A DNA stretch of 64,000 nt from Costus lasius (Eukaryota > Streptophyta > Magnoliopsida > Zingiberales > Costaceae), in the NCBI GenBank assembly GCA_027563935.2, contig CM050451.1, forward strand, positions 101,149,565 to 101,213,564, in the 5' to 3' direction. Under the pieces are notes generated by a model. That model was not told the origin of the DNA and ran no database searches. It saw nothing but the letters and a program-made list of their open reading frames with translations. This document shows, piece by piece, positions 1 through 10,542 of the stretch (within the stretch, counting starts at the first letter, position 1; every line of letters begins with the position of its first letter). A program made the translations under genes and the position numbers.

Positions 1-1069
1 TGGAGTCACAAGCTTGACACGCTTGTCCAATAAGAACATCCAGTGGCAAAGGATACATGTATGCCTTGTGAAGTGGATTCACACTTGTGCTATGGTTTGG
101 GTGTAGTCTTGGAAGACTCTTTCCTTTATATCGGGAGACAGTGATGTGTTGCTAGATACCCCTCACTGATCGTGATAATGTAAATTATTGTTACCGACAT
201 TTAAAGGAAACCCTTAGGGTCGCACAATTTGATGATATGGCTTACTTGAGTCAGATCGTGTGGACTGAATTGTTTGGGTTCAGTTTAAAGGGATTTAATC
301 TCTGATTGTAAGTGAGATCTGGTCTGATCATGTTTGATTGATTAGGGCTTGAGATCGGTAAGCTTCGATCGAGAGAGATGATGCTAGATCGGTGAGATCA
401 AGAGCATCATGAGATGAATGGTTAGATTGGAAACCTTAGGGTTTAGTTGATCTAGACCGATTGGCTTGGGCTGGCTTGGTTTGGCCTTTGGACCGAACAC
501 ATTTACTTTGAACCGGTTCAAGAGCTTGAACGTATGGTTCATTGTTTTGGCGTTTTGATCGATTTAGTGATCATGAACGCATGGCTTAATGGATTTTCCA
601 ATTTTGGAAAGTCATTTAGCGCATGTTCCCTTGAACGCCAAATGACTTGAACGCTCCATTCAACTCTCGTCTCCTTGCTCTTGCTTGACGAGACTTTGGC
701 GTGGAGAAGGCGAGGTCTTGGTGTGGAGGTTCGGCAAGCCTAGACATCATCTCTCATTTCCTTACCATACGAGAGGGACCCTTGAAGGACCTTGCTAGCA
801 CAAGGATCTCCAAGGAGCAAGCACATCATCTTGTGTGCGTCAACTAGGGAGAAGATCCCTTTTCGATCTTTCTCTTCCAAGTCGCCATCTTCCTCATGGC
901 TTTGGTATGGATCTAAACTTCATCAAGTTGATCATATTATCTTGCTAAGATCCATGAAAAACCCTTGCTTCCGCTTGCAATTTTTTATGCGCCACCCTTA
1001 AGGGTTTTTCGCCCCCCCTCTTGAAAGGGGTTTCATCTGCTTGCGCTCCCCCTTGAAGGGGACTCTTCA
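1..1069 (+). repeat. Copia-A LTR, 3' part (A6), cut by window start
   Basis: This matches the 3' two thirds of the Copia-A LTR seen complete at 53671-55366 and, inverted, at 43202-44928. The end is the family terminus GGGGACTCTTCA at 1069. No primer-binding site follows. The next bases are Gypsy-G gag, so this is the right-hand edge of an insertion into G: either a solo LTR or the 3' LTR of an element lying left of the window. The predicted target duplication is TCAAC (1070-1074); its partner is outside the window. I see no host gene in it. Confidence 0.9.
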
Positions 1070-2411
1070 TCAACAACCATTCAATTTTAGACCTAGGGAA
1101 TATAGGGACCATGATGTGCAACGTGCCATCAAAATCAACCCCCCTACCTTTAGTGGATCTTTGAACCCCAAAGAATTCCTAGATTGGTCTACCAAGTTAG
1201 ATCAATACTTTGACTATAGTCTCATGCATAATGATAGCAAGGTTAGGTTCACAAGTGCCTTCTAGAAGGACCCGCTAGGCTCTATTGGACCCATGTTGAA
1301 AGAACCGTAGAAAGGGATGGTAGGCCACCTATTGAAACTTGGGATGAGATGAAATTTCAACTTAAGCAAAAATATGTCCCTCCCGGCTTCATGCAAAAAC
1401 ATAAGGATGAGCTTGGTAGCCATACCCAAGGATCCTCCGCCGTAGAAGCCTATCAAACCAAGTTAGAAGAACTCCTCATTAGGTGTGAAGTCATTGAAGA
1501 TCAAGGAATGACCTTAAGTAGGTTCAAAAATGGCCTTAGACTTGACAGTAAAAGAGCTCTAACCTACTTCCAATTAGATAGCCCAGAGATAGCTTATCAG
1601 AGGGCCATAGAGGTAGAGCAAGAACTTAAGAATAGAAAAGAGACCTTACCCACACGTCCTATCTATAGGCCTGCTCCCATGCACCACCCCTCTAGTTCAA
1701 TTCTGACCAAACCTAGGCCTACAGCCTGTAGACTACTCCACCTTCATGTACAACAACTGTAAGCAAAAGGGACACATTGCAAAGTATTGCACTAAGAAGG
1801 TCATGGTCCTGACTGAGGAGGAAGTAGACCCTAAACCCACCCTTGAGGAAAACCGTGACCAAGAAATTGAGGTCAATGACTATGACAGTAGTGTTGACAT
1901 CTTCAACACCCTAGGGGTAGTTAGATGTACTCTTGTTAAGCCTACCCCCACTGAAGACTGGCGTCGGACCAGCATCTTCCACACTTACACCAAGTGCCAT
2001 GGTCACATGTGCAAGGTGGTAATTGATGGAGGAAGCAGTCTCAATGTTGTCTCCCACATAGCTACCACTAAGCTAAACCTCAAGATGGAACCCAGGCTTA
2101 GCCCGTATAACATTTCTTAGGTTAACCAAACTAGTGTTCCTGTGACTCTTAGATTCCTTGTGCCTATCCAATTTGGCACATATGAGGATAAAATTTGGTG
2201 TGACATCATTACCATGGACGTGGCCCAAATTCTACTAGGTCGCCCTTGGCTCTATGTTACGAATGTAGTGCACTACGGTAGGACTAACACCTATGTCTTT
2301 AGCCATGATGGGCAAAAGATTAGGTTAAAACCTTCCCTTCCCAAAGAACTTAGAGCCTCAACTAGTAAGGGTAAGGTAGAGGAACCCAAGCAAAGCCAAC
2401 CTGTAGTTTAG
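1070..2411 (+). pseudogene. Gypsy-G gag and protease region, decayed
   Basis: Ty3/gypsy structural protein and aspartic protease of a plus-strand element whose 5' end is cut off by the A6 LTR. The gag core (FLDWSTKLDQYFDY near 1180-1220) is followed by a frameshift near 1260. The frame resumes through TWDEMKFQLKQKYVPPGF (about 1337-1390) and shifts again near 1740. A zinc knuckle lies at 1749-1790 (NCKQKGHIAKYC); its first cysteine position appears to be tyrosine. The protease follows, with IDGGSSLNVVS near 2020-2050 where the family normally has D-S/T-G, then ILLGRPWL near 2230. In-frame stops lie at 2118-2120 and 2409-2411. The gag resembles the Gypsy-D gag on the other strand at 37064-38053. 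It cannot make a functional protein. Confidence 0.85.
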
Positions 2412-3032
2412 GTGATAAGGCCCCAAGCCTTCTCTAAGGAAATCATAGAAGACCAACCCCTCTACACCTTAGTCATCAAGGAAGCCAATCCTAAGGTAGA
2501 GGAGAAACCATCCCCACAAGTAGAAGCCTTGCTCCAAGACTTCAGTGAGCTCACCCCAGAGGACCTCCCAGAAGGACTGTCACCTCTTAGGGATATACAA
2601 TATGCTATTGACCTAGTACCTGGATCCTCTCTCCCAAACCTACCTCACTATAGGATGAACCCCACTGAACATGAAGAGGTTAGGAGACAAGTAGATGACT
2701 TGTTATGTCAGGGTTACATTAGGGAAAGCTTAAGCCCCTGCGGAGTCCCAGCCCTTCTCACCCTGAAAAAGGATGGTAGCTGGCACATGTGTATTGATTG
2801 TAGAGCTATTAACAAGATCACCATTAAATATAGGTTTCCCATACCTAGGCTTGATGATATGCTAGATATGCTAGTAGGATCCAAATGGTTTTCAAACCTT
2901 GACCTTAGTAGTGGATACCACCAGGTTAGGATAAGAGAAGGGGGTGAGTGGAAGACCGCTTTCAAAACAAAAGATGGTCTTTATGAGAGGTTAGTCATGC
3001 CTTTCTAACTAACCAATGCCCCTTTTATGAGG
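2412..3032 (+). pseudogene. Gypsy-G reverse transcriptase, N-terminal half
   Basis: Ty3/gypsy RT, which copies element RNA into DNA. Visible in order: the protease-RT linker ([12 protein letters not shown]), the substrate motif [53 protein letters not shown], the finger/palm segment [15 protein letters not shown], and [13 protein letters not shown] stop at 3007-3009 replaces the usual glycine after VMPF. RT homology then runs on through ATGAGG at 3032, where it meets segment X. The rest of the RT resumes at 8149. From recalled family resemblance the RT looks like the CRM/Galadriel side of the chromoviruses; that assignment is tentative. Confidence 0.85.
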
Positions 3033-3529
3033 ACAGGAACCACAAGCCACAAGGATACAAGTGGAGCCTAAAGGTGCCATAGACAAAGACTCGTGAGGTC
3101 ACAAATAAGCTAGCATGCTTAATCAAAAGCTAGCTCAATAATAGAAGAATTACTTTCAACAAATAATGGTCAAGACATTCACGCTCAAGATGTCTAAGCC
3201 CAAGCCCAAGCCCAATGAAGAAGTTGCTGGATTCAATAAATTGTGGTCTACATATGCCAACCACATCCACGCCATCTCAACAAGGGGACCTTCCTTCACA
3301 AAGTCCACCGACACTCAGCCCAAAATCCAGCCTCAATCCTCAACGTCTACATACACATCTTAAGGAATCTCCAACGTCTCTCCTCTTTGCTGATCAAACT
3401 TGGAAGCTGCAACGTTCCTCTCAACGTCTCTTGCTCATCAATATGGAAATAGCAAACGTCTCTCTCGCTTATATGTATCACGAACAACTTTGTAATATAC
3501 AGACTTCTGAATGAAAGAAATAGTTTTCC
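3033..3529. other. Insert X, left part: LTR-like AT-rich segment
   Basis: This is foreign DNA inside the Gypsy-G RT. The last 80 bases (a TATATG stretch, then TGTAATATACAG and GAATGAAAGAAATAG) resemble the 3' end of a short plant copia LTR. I found no clear TG start, PBS or coding frame. Before A4 inserted it was continuous with the sequence at 5177 onward. Its identity is unresolved. Confidence 0.45.
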
Positions 3530-5176
3530 TGTTGGAGTATGCCCTTAAGGCTAATGTTTGAGGCCTTGGGTTATTATCAGTATCATGTATAAACTATGTT
3601 TATAAAGGTAATGGTTGTTATTCAGGTTGTTACATTATCTGCTGCTGTTATGTATACTTCTAAATAATGTCTCAATGGTGTTCAGCTTAGCTGACATGCA
3701 GTATTGTCCTTAGTCGAGATATCTTAGTGAACATGAGACAGCCTTGATATGATTGAGACTAATATGTGTTCTAATCTTATAGGATGCTTCGAGCATGGAA
3801 TATGATGTAGACACATAGGTGCATTGGATGTACTGGACAGACCCTACTTAGGATGTTCAATTGTTTGTCACAATGTGAATAATCCTTATATGCAAACAAG
3901 TGGCATATTTCCTCTGACTTGAGATCACTTGTGTTTCTAAATGATGATTGGCATTATCTTGAGGTAGTTCAATATCATTTGAAATATAATGGTTATAGAT
4001 TATCTTGGATAATGGGCATGAGTCATGTTAGGGCATTAGTGATAGATATAGGATTGCCTCTCCTAGTTGGAGTGTGATGTTCTAAAGGGGCCCCCTGGAT
4101 GAGATGATTAAGAAAGTGTATGGCCATACCTAGATGACTATGTTCATCTGATCTAATCATTCTCATCATATTGGAATTACAGGCTTGACACGCTTGTCCA
4201 ACGAGAACATCCAGTGGCAAAGGAAACACATATGTCAAGTGACTTGGATTCACACTTGTGCTGTGGTTTGGGTGTAGTCTTGGAAGACTCTTTCCTTTAC
4301 ATCGGGAGACAGTGATGTGTTGCTAGATACCCCTCTCTGATCGTGATGACGTAAGTTATCGTTACCGACATTAAAGGAAACCTTTAGGGTCGCACAATTT
4401 GATGATATGGCTTACTTATGTCAGATCGTGTGGACTGAATTGTTTTGGTTCAGTTTAAAGGAGTTTACACTCTGATTGGAAGTGAGATCTGGTCTGATCA
4501 TGTTTGATTGATTAGGGCTTGGGATCGGTAAGCTTCGATCGAGAGAATTGATGCTTGATCGATGAGATCAAGAGCATCAAGAGATGTGTGGTTAGATCTT
4601 GAACCATTTGGTTTGATAAGATCTGAACCAATGTTGGTTTGATTTGGTCTTTGAACCAAATGCAATTAAACCGAATAGAACCGGTTCACTATGTGAACGC
4701 ATGGTTCAAGGGACAAGGCGTTTTGGTTGGTTTACTAGGCGTGAACGCATGAAGTCATGACTTACTATTTTTGGAAGCCATGACTCTTCCCCACGCATAG
4801 AGAACGCCTAAATGCCTCTCTTGCTCTCGCTCTCTCGTGTGACTCGCCTCCACGAGTGTGGTAGAAGGTGTTCGGCCAGCAAGAGGAAAAATCTCATCTC
4901 CTCACTTGATCTAGGACGCCTTGGAGATCTTTGCTAGCACAAAGAACACAAGGGAGGAAGCCATCGCCATCTTGTGTGTGGCTACTTTGGAGAAGAAGCA
5001 CTCGCCTCTTACATCTTCCTAGTCGCCATCCAAACAATGGCCATGGTATGATCTTGTCTTGATCTATGCATGCTTTAAAGTTAATCATATGTTCATATCA
5101 TACGATCCGCAAGAAACCCTTGTTTTTGCCCATGAAGATTTTTATATGCGCCTGATCTAGGGTTTCACCCCCTTCA
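3530..5176 (+). repeat. Solo Copia-A LTR (A4), with perfect TSD
   Basis: Begins TGTTGGAGTATGCCC and aligns along its length with the other Copia-A LTRs. It ends CCCCCTTCA after short deletions that removed most of the usual GC-rich terminal palindrome. It is flanked on both sides by TTTCC (3525-3529 and 5177-5181), a 5-bp target duplication. No internal domain is present, so it is a solo LTR left by LTR-LTR recombination. It is clearly more diverged from the consensus than the A1 LTRs. It lies inside segment X. Confidence 0.88.
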
Positions 5177-6457
5177 TTTCCTTCTAATGGCATCGAATGT
5201 CTCTATCCCTTGTCTTCTCTGAGGTGCTTGTGTCACCTAGCTTTCCCCTCATCTCCTCTAATCCCTCTCCATTAACTCTCCTGCTCCGCTGCATTCATCT
5301 GCTCATCTCATCCATTTTCCAGATTTTTGACAGATTGTGAGCACGCCGCCGACGATCCGTCCATCCGCCACCCCGATCGCCAGAATCGAAACACTGAACT
5401 ACTCCCCTGTTTCCGCCCTAATCCCGCCTCAAACCCGCCTTTCATCGTCGATCTCCTCCGTCCGGCCACCATCCACCATGAAACTCCGGCCACGTCGTCA
5501 CCACAACCTCATCAACTCCCGATCGTAGCAGTTTCGGCGTCCATGCACTACCGGCCATCCGGCGACGCGCCCTGTTCTTCTTTCGCATTTCCCCTATTTC
5601 CACTAGTCTTCCGCCCCAGCTCCGCCTTTCCTCGTCGCCCTCCTCCGACCGGCCACCATTCGACCTCAAACTCCAGCCACATCATCCCCACAACCATACC
5701 AACCACCAGTTGTAGCAAGTCCGGCGAACGGCCACCACCCGACAAACGGCGGCCACCTCTGCTCCACACGCGCGTCTCCCCTGTTCTGCTGAACAGCGCG
5801 TCCCCGCCTCCGCCTGCGCTGCCACCCTCGCCTCGCCCCACCACCAGCCGTCGGTGTTCGAACGATACCGACGCCGCCTCGTCTCCTCCTTGCTTCCAAA
5901 TTCTCCGATGAGCAATCCACGTTCGAGCGTCGATGAACAACGCAAACCTTGCGTTCCCTGTTTCTGATCTCCATGAATTTCCTGCTTCAACTTCCTGTTC
6001 GCTAATCTGAATATGTTTGTTTTCGCAGGTATTTTAAGCAACCGGCGCCACCAAAATCTTGATCTTTGGCGTCACGAGGAAGAACTCACTTTGCTCTATG
6101 AGAGGGACGAGTTGATCCAACTGAAGCTACAATGGATCAGTCCGAAAGACATGACAACTTTTCGTAAATGATATTTTTGTAGCACTGAAATCTATTTGCT
6201 ATTTCCTGGATGCATTCTAAATTTTGATTTTTTTTTTCTAGTTTTAATCAGTAGAAGTGTTACACGTGTCTCCACCCCACATCAGTTTGGTATCAAAGCT
6301 ACAATGGATCAATCGAAAAGACATGACAACTTCTCGTAAATGATATTTTTATAGCACTAAAATCTATTTGCTATTTCCTAGTTGCATTCTAAATTTTGAT
6401 TTTTTTTTTTCTAGTTTTAATCAGTAGAATTGTTACACGTGTCTCCACCCCATATCA
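5177..6457. other. Insert X, right part: GC-rich segment and tandem duplication
   Basis: Continues segment X after the A4 TSD. About 5330-5900 is GC-rich, proline/serine-biased and open in several frames on both strands, as composition alone would give. I recognise no domain, so I do not call it a gene. A pyrimidine tract followed by TTTTCGCAG (about 6020) looks like a splice acceptor but is unsupported. The last 330 bases are a tandem duplication, annotated separately. The segment ends at 6457 against the A5 LTR. It could be captured host sequence, an LTR/leader of an unrecognised retroelement, or filler DNA. Confidence 0.4.
6124..6457. repeat. 161-bp tandem duplication with a PBS-like spacer
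   Basis: Two copies (6124-6284 and 6296-6457) share AAGCTACAATGGATCA, a T-run followed by CTAGTTTTAATCAGTAG, and an end of CACGTGTCTCCACCCCA-(C/T)ATCA. The spacer plus the start of copy 2 reads TTTGGTATCAAAGC, close to the plant initiator-tRNA-Met primer-binding site. This suggests an LTR/leader junction was duplicated. The two copies differ at several sites. Confidence 0.75.
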
Positions 6458-8143
6458 TGAAAGTCCCCTTCAAGGGGGAGCGCAAAAGGGGGTGAAACCC
6501 TAATAAGGGGGCGCATGAAATATTATAGGGGTGTCACCCTCAAGACCGCATGTAGATCATATGATTAACTTGGTTATATTGCAAAGATCAAGTTGAGATC
6601 TATTACCATAGCCATGAGGAAGGAGGCGGCTTGGAAGCAAGAGGGCAAATGAGCTCTCCTCCAAAGAAGACGCACACAAGGATGATGAAGGCTTCCTCCT
6701 TGCGCAATTCTTGTGCTAGCAAAAATCACCAAGTTCTCCTTGCGTGTGTCGAAGTCAAGAGATGCTTGGCCGAACTCTCTTCTCGTCAAGGAAGAAGCTC
6801 TTTCTCCTCTCAAGCCAAGGCGACAATCGAATTCAATTCACCATCATCATTTAGGCGTTTTTCAAGTGATGGCGTTTCATGACTTCCAAATATGGCAAGT
6901 CATGAAGCCATGCGCTCACCCATAAGAAAACCGCCCAAATATGATTGAGCCTTGAACCATGCGTTCACATATGTGAACCGGTTCAAGCTAATTCAATTCA
7001 ATTCAATTCGGTCCAAAGACCAAACCAAACCGGCCCATGGTCTAGATCTCTCTGAACCAAAATGGCTCAAGATCTAACCGTTCATCTCATGATGTTCCTG
7101 ATCTCACCGATCTAGAATCATCTCTCTCGATCGAAGCTTAACGATCTCAAGCCCCAATCAATCAAACATGATCAGACCAGATCTCACTTACAATCAGAGT
7201 TTAAACTCCTTTAAACTGAACCCAAAGAATTCAGTCCACACGATCAGACTTAAGTAAGCCATATCATCAAGTTGTGCGACCCTAAGGGTTTCCTCTAAAT
7301 GTCGGTAACGATAACTTACATTATCACGATCAGTGAGGGGTATCTAGCAACACATCACTGTCTCCCGATATAAAGGAAAGAGTCTTCCAAGACTACTCCC
7401 AAACCACAGCACAAGTGTGAATCCACTTCACTAGGCATACATGTTTCCTTTGCCACTGGATGTTCTTATTGGACAAGCATGTCAAGCTTGTTATTCCAAT
7501 ATGATGAGCATGATTAGATCAGATGATCATAGTCACCTGGGTATGGCCATACACTATCTCAATCATCCCATCTAGGGGGCCCCTATAGAACATCACACTC
7601 CAATTAAGGAGATGGCAATCCTTTATCTATCACTAGTGCCCTAACCTGACTCAAGATCATTATCCAAGATAGTCTATAATCATTATGTTTCAAATGATAT
7701 TGAACTACCTCAAAACAATGATAATCATCATTTAGAAACACAAGTGATCTCAAGTCAGAGGACATGTGCCACTTAGTGCAAACAAGGAATATTCACATTG
7801 TGACAAGCAACTGAATATCCTAATGGGGTCTGTCCAGTACATCTAATGTACCCATGAGTCTACATCTTATTCCATGCTCGAAGCATCCTATAAGATCAGA
7901 ACACATATTAGTCTCAATCATATCAAGGTTGTCTCATGTTCACCAAGATATCTCGACTAAGGACTTTATAGCATGTCAGCCTAGCTGAACAGCTTTGAGA
8001 CATTATTCAGTAGTACACTTATTACAGCAGACAAGGTAACAACCTGAATAATAACCATTGCCTTTATAAACACAAAAGTTTATTACATGATACTTGTACA
8101 ATCCCAAGGCCTCAAACATTAGCCTTAAGGGCATATCCCAACA
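6458..8143 (-). repeat. Solo Copia-A LTR (A5), inverted relative to A4
   Basis: On the plus strand it starts TGAAAGTCCCC and ends CCCAACA, the mirror image of the Copia-A LTR ends. It aligns along its length with the A1 and A2 LTRs. The flanks are TATCA (6453-6457) and CATCA (8144-8148), a 5-bp target duplication with one change. No internal region is present, so it is a solo LTR. It sits against the right-hand end of segment X, only 5 bp from Gypsy-G RT sequence. Confidence 0.88.
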
Positions 8144-8148
8144 CATCA

Positions 8149-8935
8149 CCCTTCCACCTTTATGAGGCTCATGACCCAAGTGCTTAGACCCTACATAGGT
8201 AAATTCCTAGTTGTGTACTTTGATGATATACTTATTTATAGTAGGTCACAAGAGGAGCACCTAGGGCACTTAAGGCAAACTTTAACCCTTCTTAGAGATG
8301 AAAGGCTTTATGTCAACATGAAGAAGTGTTCTTTCCTATCCCCTAAAGTTGTTTTTCTAGGATTCATTGTTTATGACTTAGGGCTTCAAGCTGATCCATC
8401 TAAGGTCCAAGCTATCCTAGACTGGCCTGAGCCCAAAACCCTTACTGAAGTTAGGAGTTTCCATGGCCTTGCTACCTTCTACCGTAGGTTCATACAGAAT
8501 TTTAGCACCATAGTAGCTCCTATCACTAATTGCATGAAGCAAGGGGACTTTAGTTGGACCAAGTCAGCTAGTAGAGCCTTCACTGAACTTAAGGATAGGA
8601 TAACCTCTGCCCTGTTTTATGATTGCCTGACTTTGGTAAGGTCTTTGAGGTTGATTGCGATGCTTCTGGCATTGGCATAGGTGGGACCCTTAGCTAGGAA
8701 GGTCACCCTATTGCCTTCTTCAGTTAGAAGCTGAATGAAGCCAAGCAAAAGTACTCAACCTACGACAAAGAGTTCTATGCTGTGGTTCAATCTTTAAGGC
8801 ATTGACGGCACTACCTTCTTCACCGTGAGTTTACCTTAAATAGTGACCACCAAGCCCTGTCTTATCTAAGTGCCCAAAGGAAACTCAATGCTAGACATGC
8901 TAAGTGGGTAGAATATCTCCAACAGTACACTTTTG
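8149..8935 (+). pseudogene. Gypsy-G RT C-terminal half and RNase H, decayed
   Basis: Continues the RT interrupted at 3032. The catalytic YFDD is at 8216-8227, followed by [25 protein letters not shown] and [12 protein letters not shown], the usual gypsy RT thumb/connection. RNase H continues in another frame from about 8626, with [14 protein letters not shown] carrying the first catalytic aspartate. That frame has stops near 8692 and 8728 and within the following HYLL stretch. STYDKEFYAVVQSLRH and HQALSYLSAQRKLNARHAKW remain recognisable. A further frameshift lies near 8935. It is not functional. Confidence 0.85.
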
Positions 8936-10542
8936 TCTTAAACACAAATCTGGAGTTAACAACAAAGTTGTTGATGCCTTAAGTAGGGTAGTCTTCATTT
9001 TGCAGACTATGCATGCTGAGCTTGTAGGATTTGAACATATGAAAGCTGCATATCTTGATTGTCCTGATTTTTCTACTATCTATACTGATATGACTAGAGA
9101 TGTCGTGAGTCACCCTCTGTATACCCTTAGGGATGGGTATCTTTTCCTTGGACCGACACTTTGTGTGCCCAAGACCTCGATCCAGGATTTCCTGATTTGG
9201 GAACTTCATGGAGGTGGGTCTGCTGGACACCACGGTCGGGAAAAGACCCGTGCCTTGGTAGAGGAGAGGTTCTTTTGGCCTAAACTCTACCGAGATGTGG
9301 CAAAGGTAGTTAGACATTGTGGGACATGTCAGTCCACCAAGGTCCAAAAGCACAATTTTGGGCTGTACACCCCGTTGCCTATTCCCCAGGGCTCTTGGCA
9401 AGACATTAGCATGGACTTTGTCTTAGGTTTGCCTACGACTGCTGCTAGACATGACTCCATTTATGTTGTTGTGGATAGGTTCACAAAAATGGCACATTTT
9501 ATACCTTGCACTAAGACTACCGATGCCTCCCATATGGCCAGGCTCTTCTTTAGAGAGATTGTTAGGTTACATGGTACCCCTCTCACTATAGTTTCTGATA
9601 GAGACACCAGGTTAGTTAGCCATTTCTAGAGGACACTATGGGCCCTATTAGGCACAAAACTGAAGTTCTCAACGGCCTATCATCCCCAGACGGATGGGCA
9701 GACCGAAGTGGTCAACAGATCACTTGGGAACATCCTTAAGAGTCTCATAGGAGAACACCCCAGCGATTGGGATAAGCTGTTACCCACAGCAGGATTCTCC
9801 TACAATAGTGTTCTAAATAGGACTATTGGTCTGTCTCCCTTTCAAGCAAACTTAGGGTACCAACCTAATAAGCCCATCGATCTATTTGCTGCCCCTAAGG
9901 ATTGTAAGACTTCTATTTCGGCCCGAGATTATGCTTTCCATATTTCGCAGTTACATCATGAGTTGTTTAGCAAGATTCAGGATTCTGTTAATCAATATCG
10001 TGATGATACTAACAAAAGGCGCCGAGAGAAGGTATTTTCTGTAGGGGATCAGGTGATGTTGTGGGTCCGTGAGGAGCGTATCCAAGGTGATGGCCGCAAG
10101 CTGGATGCGAAGGGAATCGCCCTTCACCATTCTGAGGAAGGTCAACAACAACGCTTATGTCTTGGACCTGCCGCCAGACTTGGGAATCTCCACAACTGTC
10201 AATGTGGAAGATCTGACATTTTACCATTCGCCTCTCTCCATACAAGAACCAGACGTCAACCGCGAGTTAGAGATTGTGGCCATACTTGAGGACCAGACCC
10301 GACTCACCCCCGACGAGGTACAACTTTACTACCTTGTCAAGTTTGTTGATGGTGAGGAGGCCTGGCTCCACGAGGCTGAGCTTGCTAGGTCTTCACCTGA
10401 GCTTCTCCAAGGGTACAAGGACAATTCTCCAGAGGAGAATTCTTCTCACCCCGGGAGAGCTGTTGTGGGACCGAGGCAGGACCTTCGGAGGTCCACCCGG
10501 GTTCGAAAGAAGCCCTCTAGGTATGGTTATCCTAGCCACTAA
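8936..10542 (+). pseudogene. Gypsy-G integrase and chromodomain-like C terminus
   Basis: Integrase inserts element cDNA into the genome. The zinc-binding H-H-C-C pattern is present (GHHGREKT, then HCGTCQ, about 9228-9330). The catalytic core shows SMDFVLGLP, VSDRDT and HPQTDGQTE, the three acidic residues of the DDE triad. A TAG stop at about 9627-9629 replaces a tryptophan codon just after the second aspartate. A frameshift near 10105 precedes the C-terminal part (FTILRKVNNNAYVLDLPP). The tail includes a chromodomain-like stretch (IVAILEDQ to YYLVKFVDGEEAWLHEAEL) and a basic end RRSTRVRKKP. The reading ends at 10540-10542. Confidence 0.85.

Noticed and set aside
5327..5940. 194-codon plus-strand ORF and overlapping minus-strand ORFs in GC-rich DNA
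   Set aside because: Several frames on both strands are open at once and all are proline/serine- or arginine/glycine-rich. No domain is recognised; composition explains it.
3033..8148. Insert X as a Mutator-like DNA transposon with TTTATGAGG as a 9-bp TSD
   Set aside because: No terminal inverted repeats, and the duplicated target extends past 9 bases on the right.
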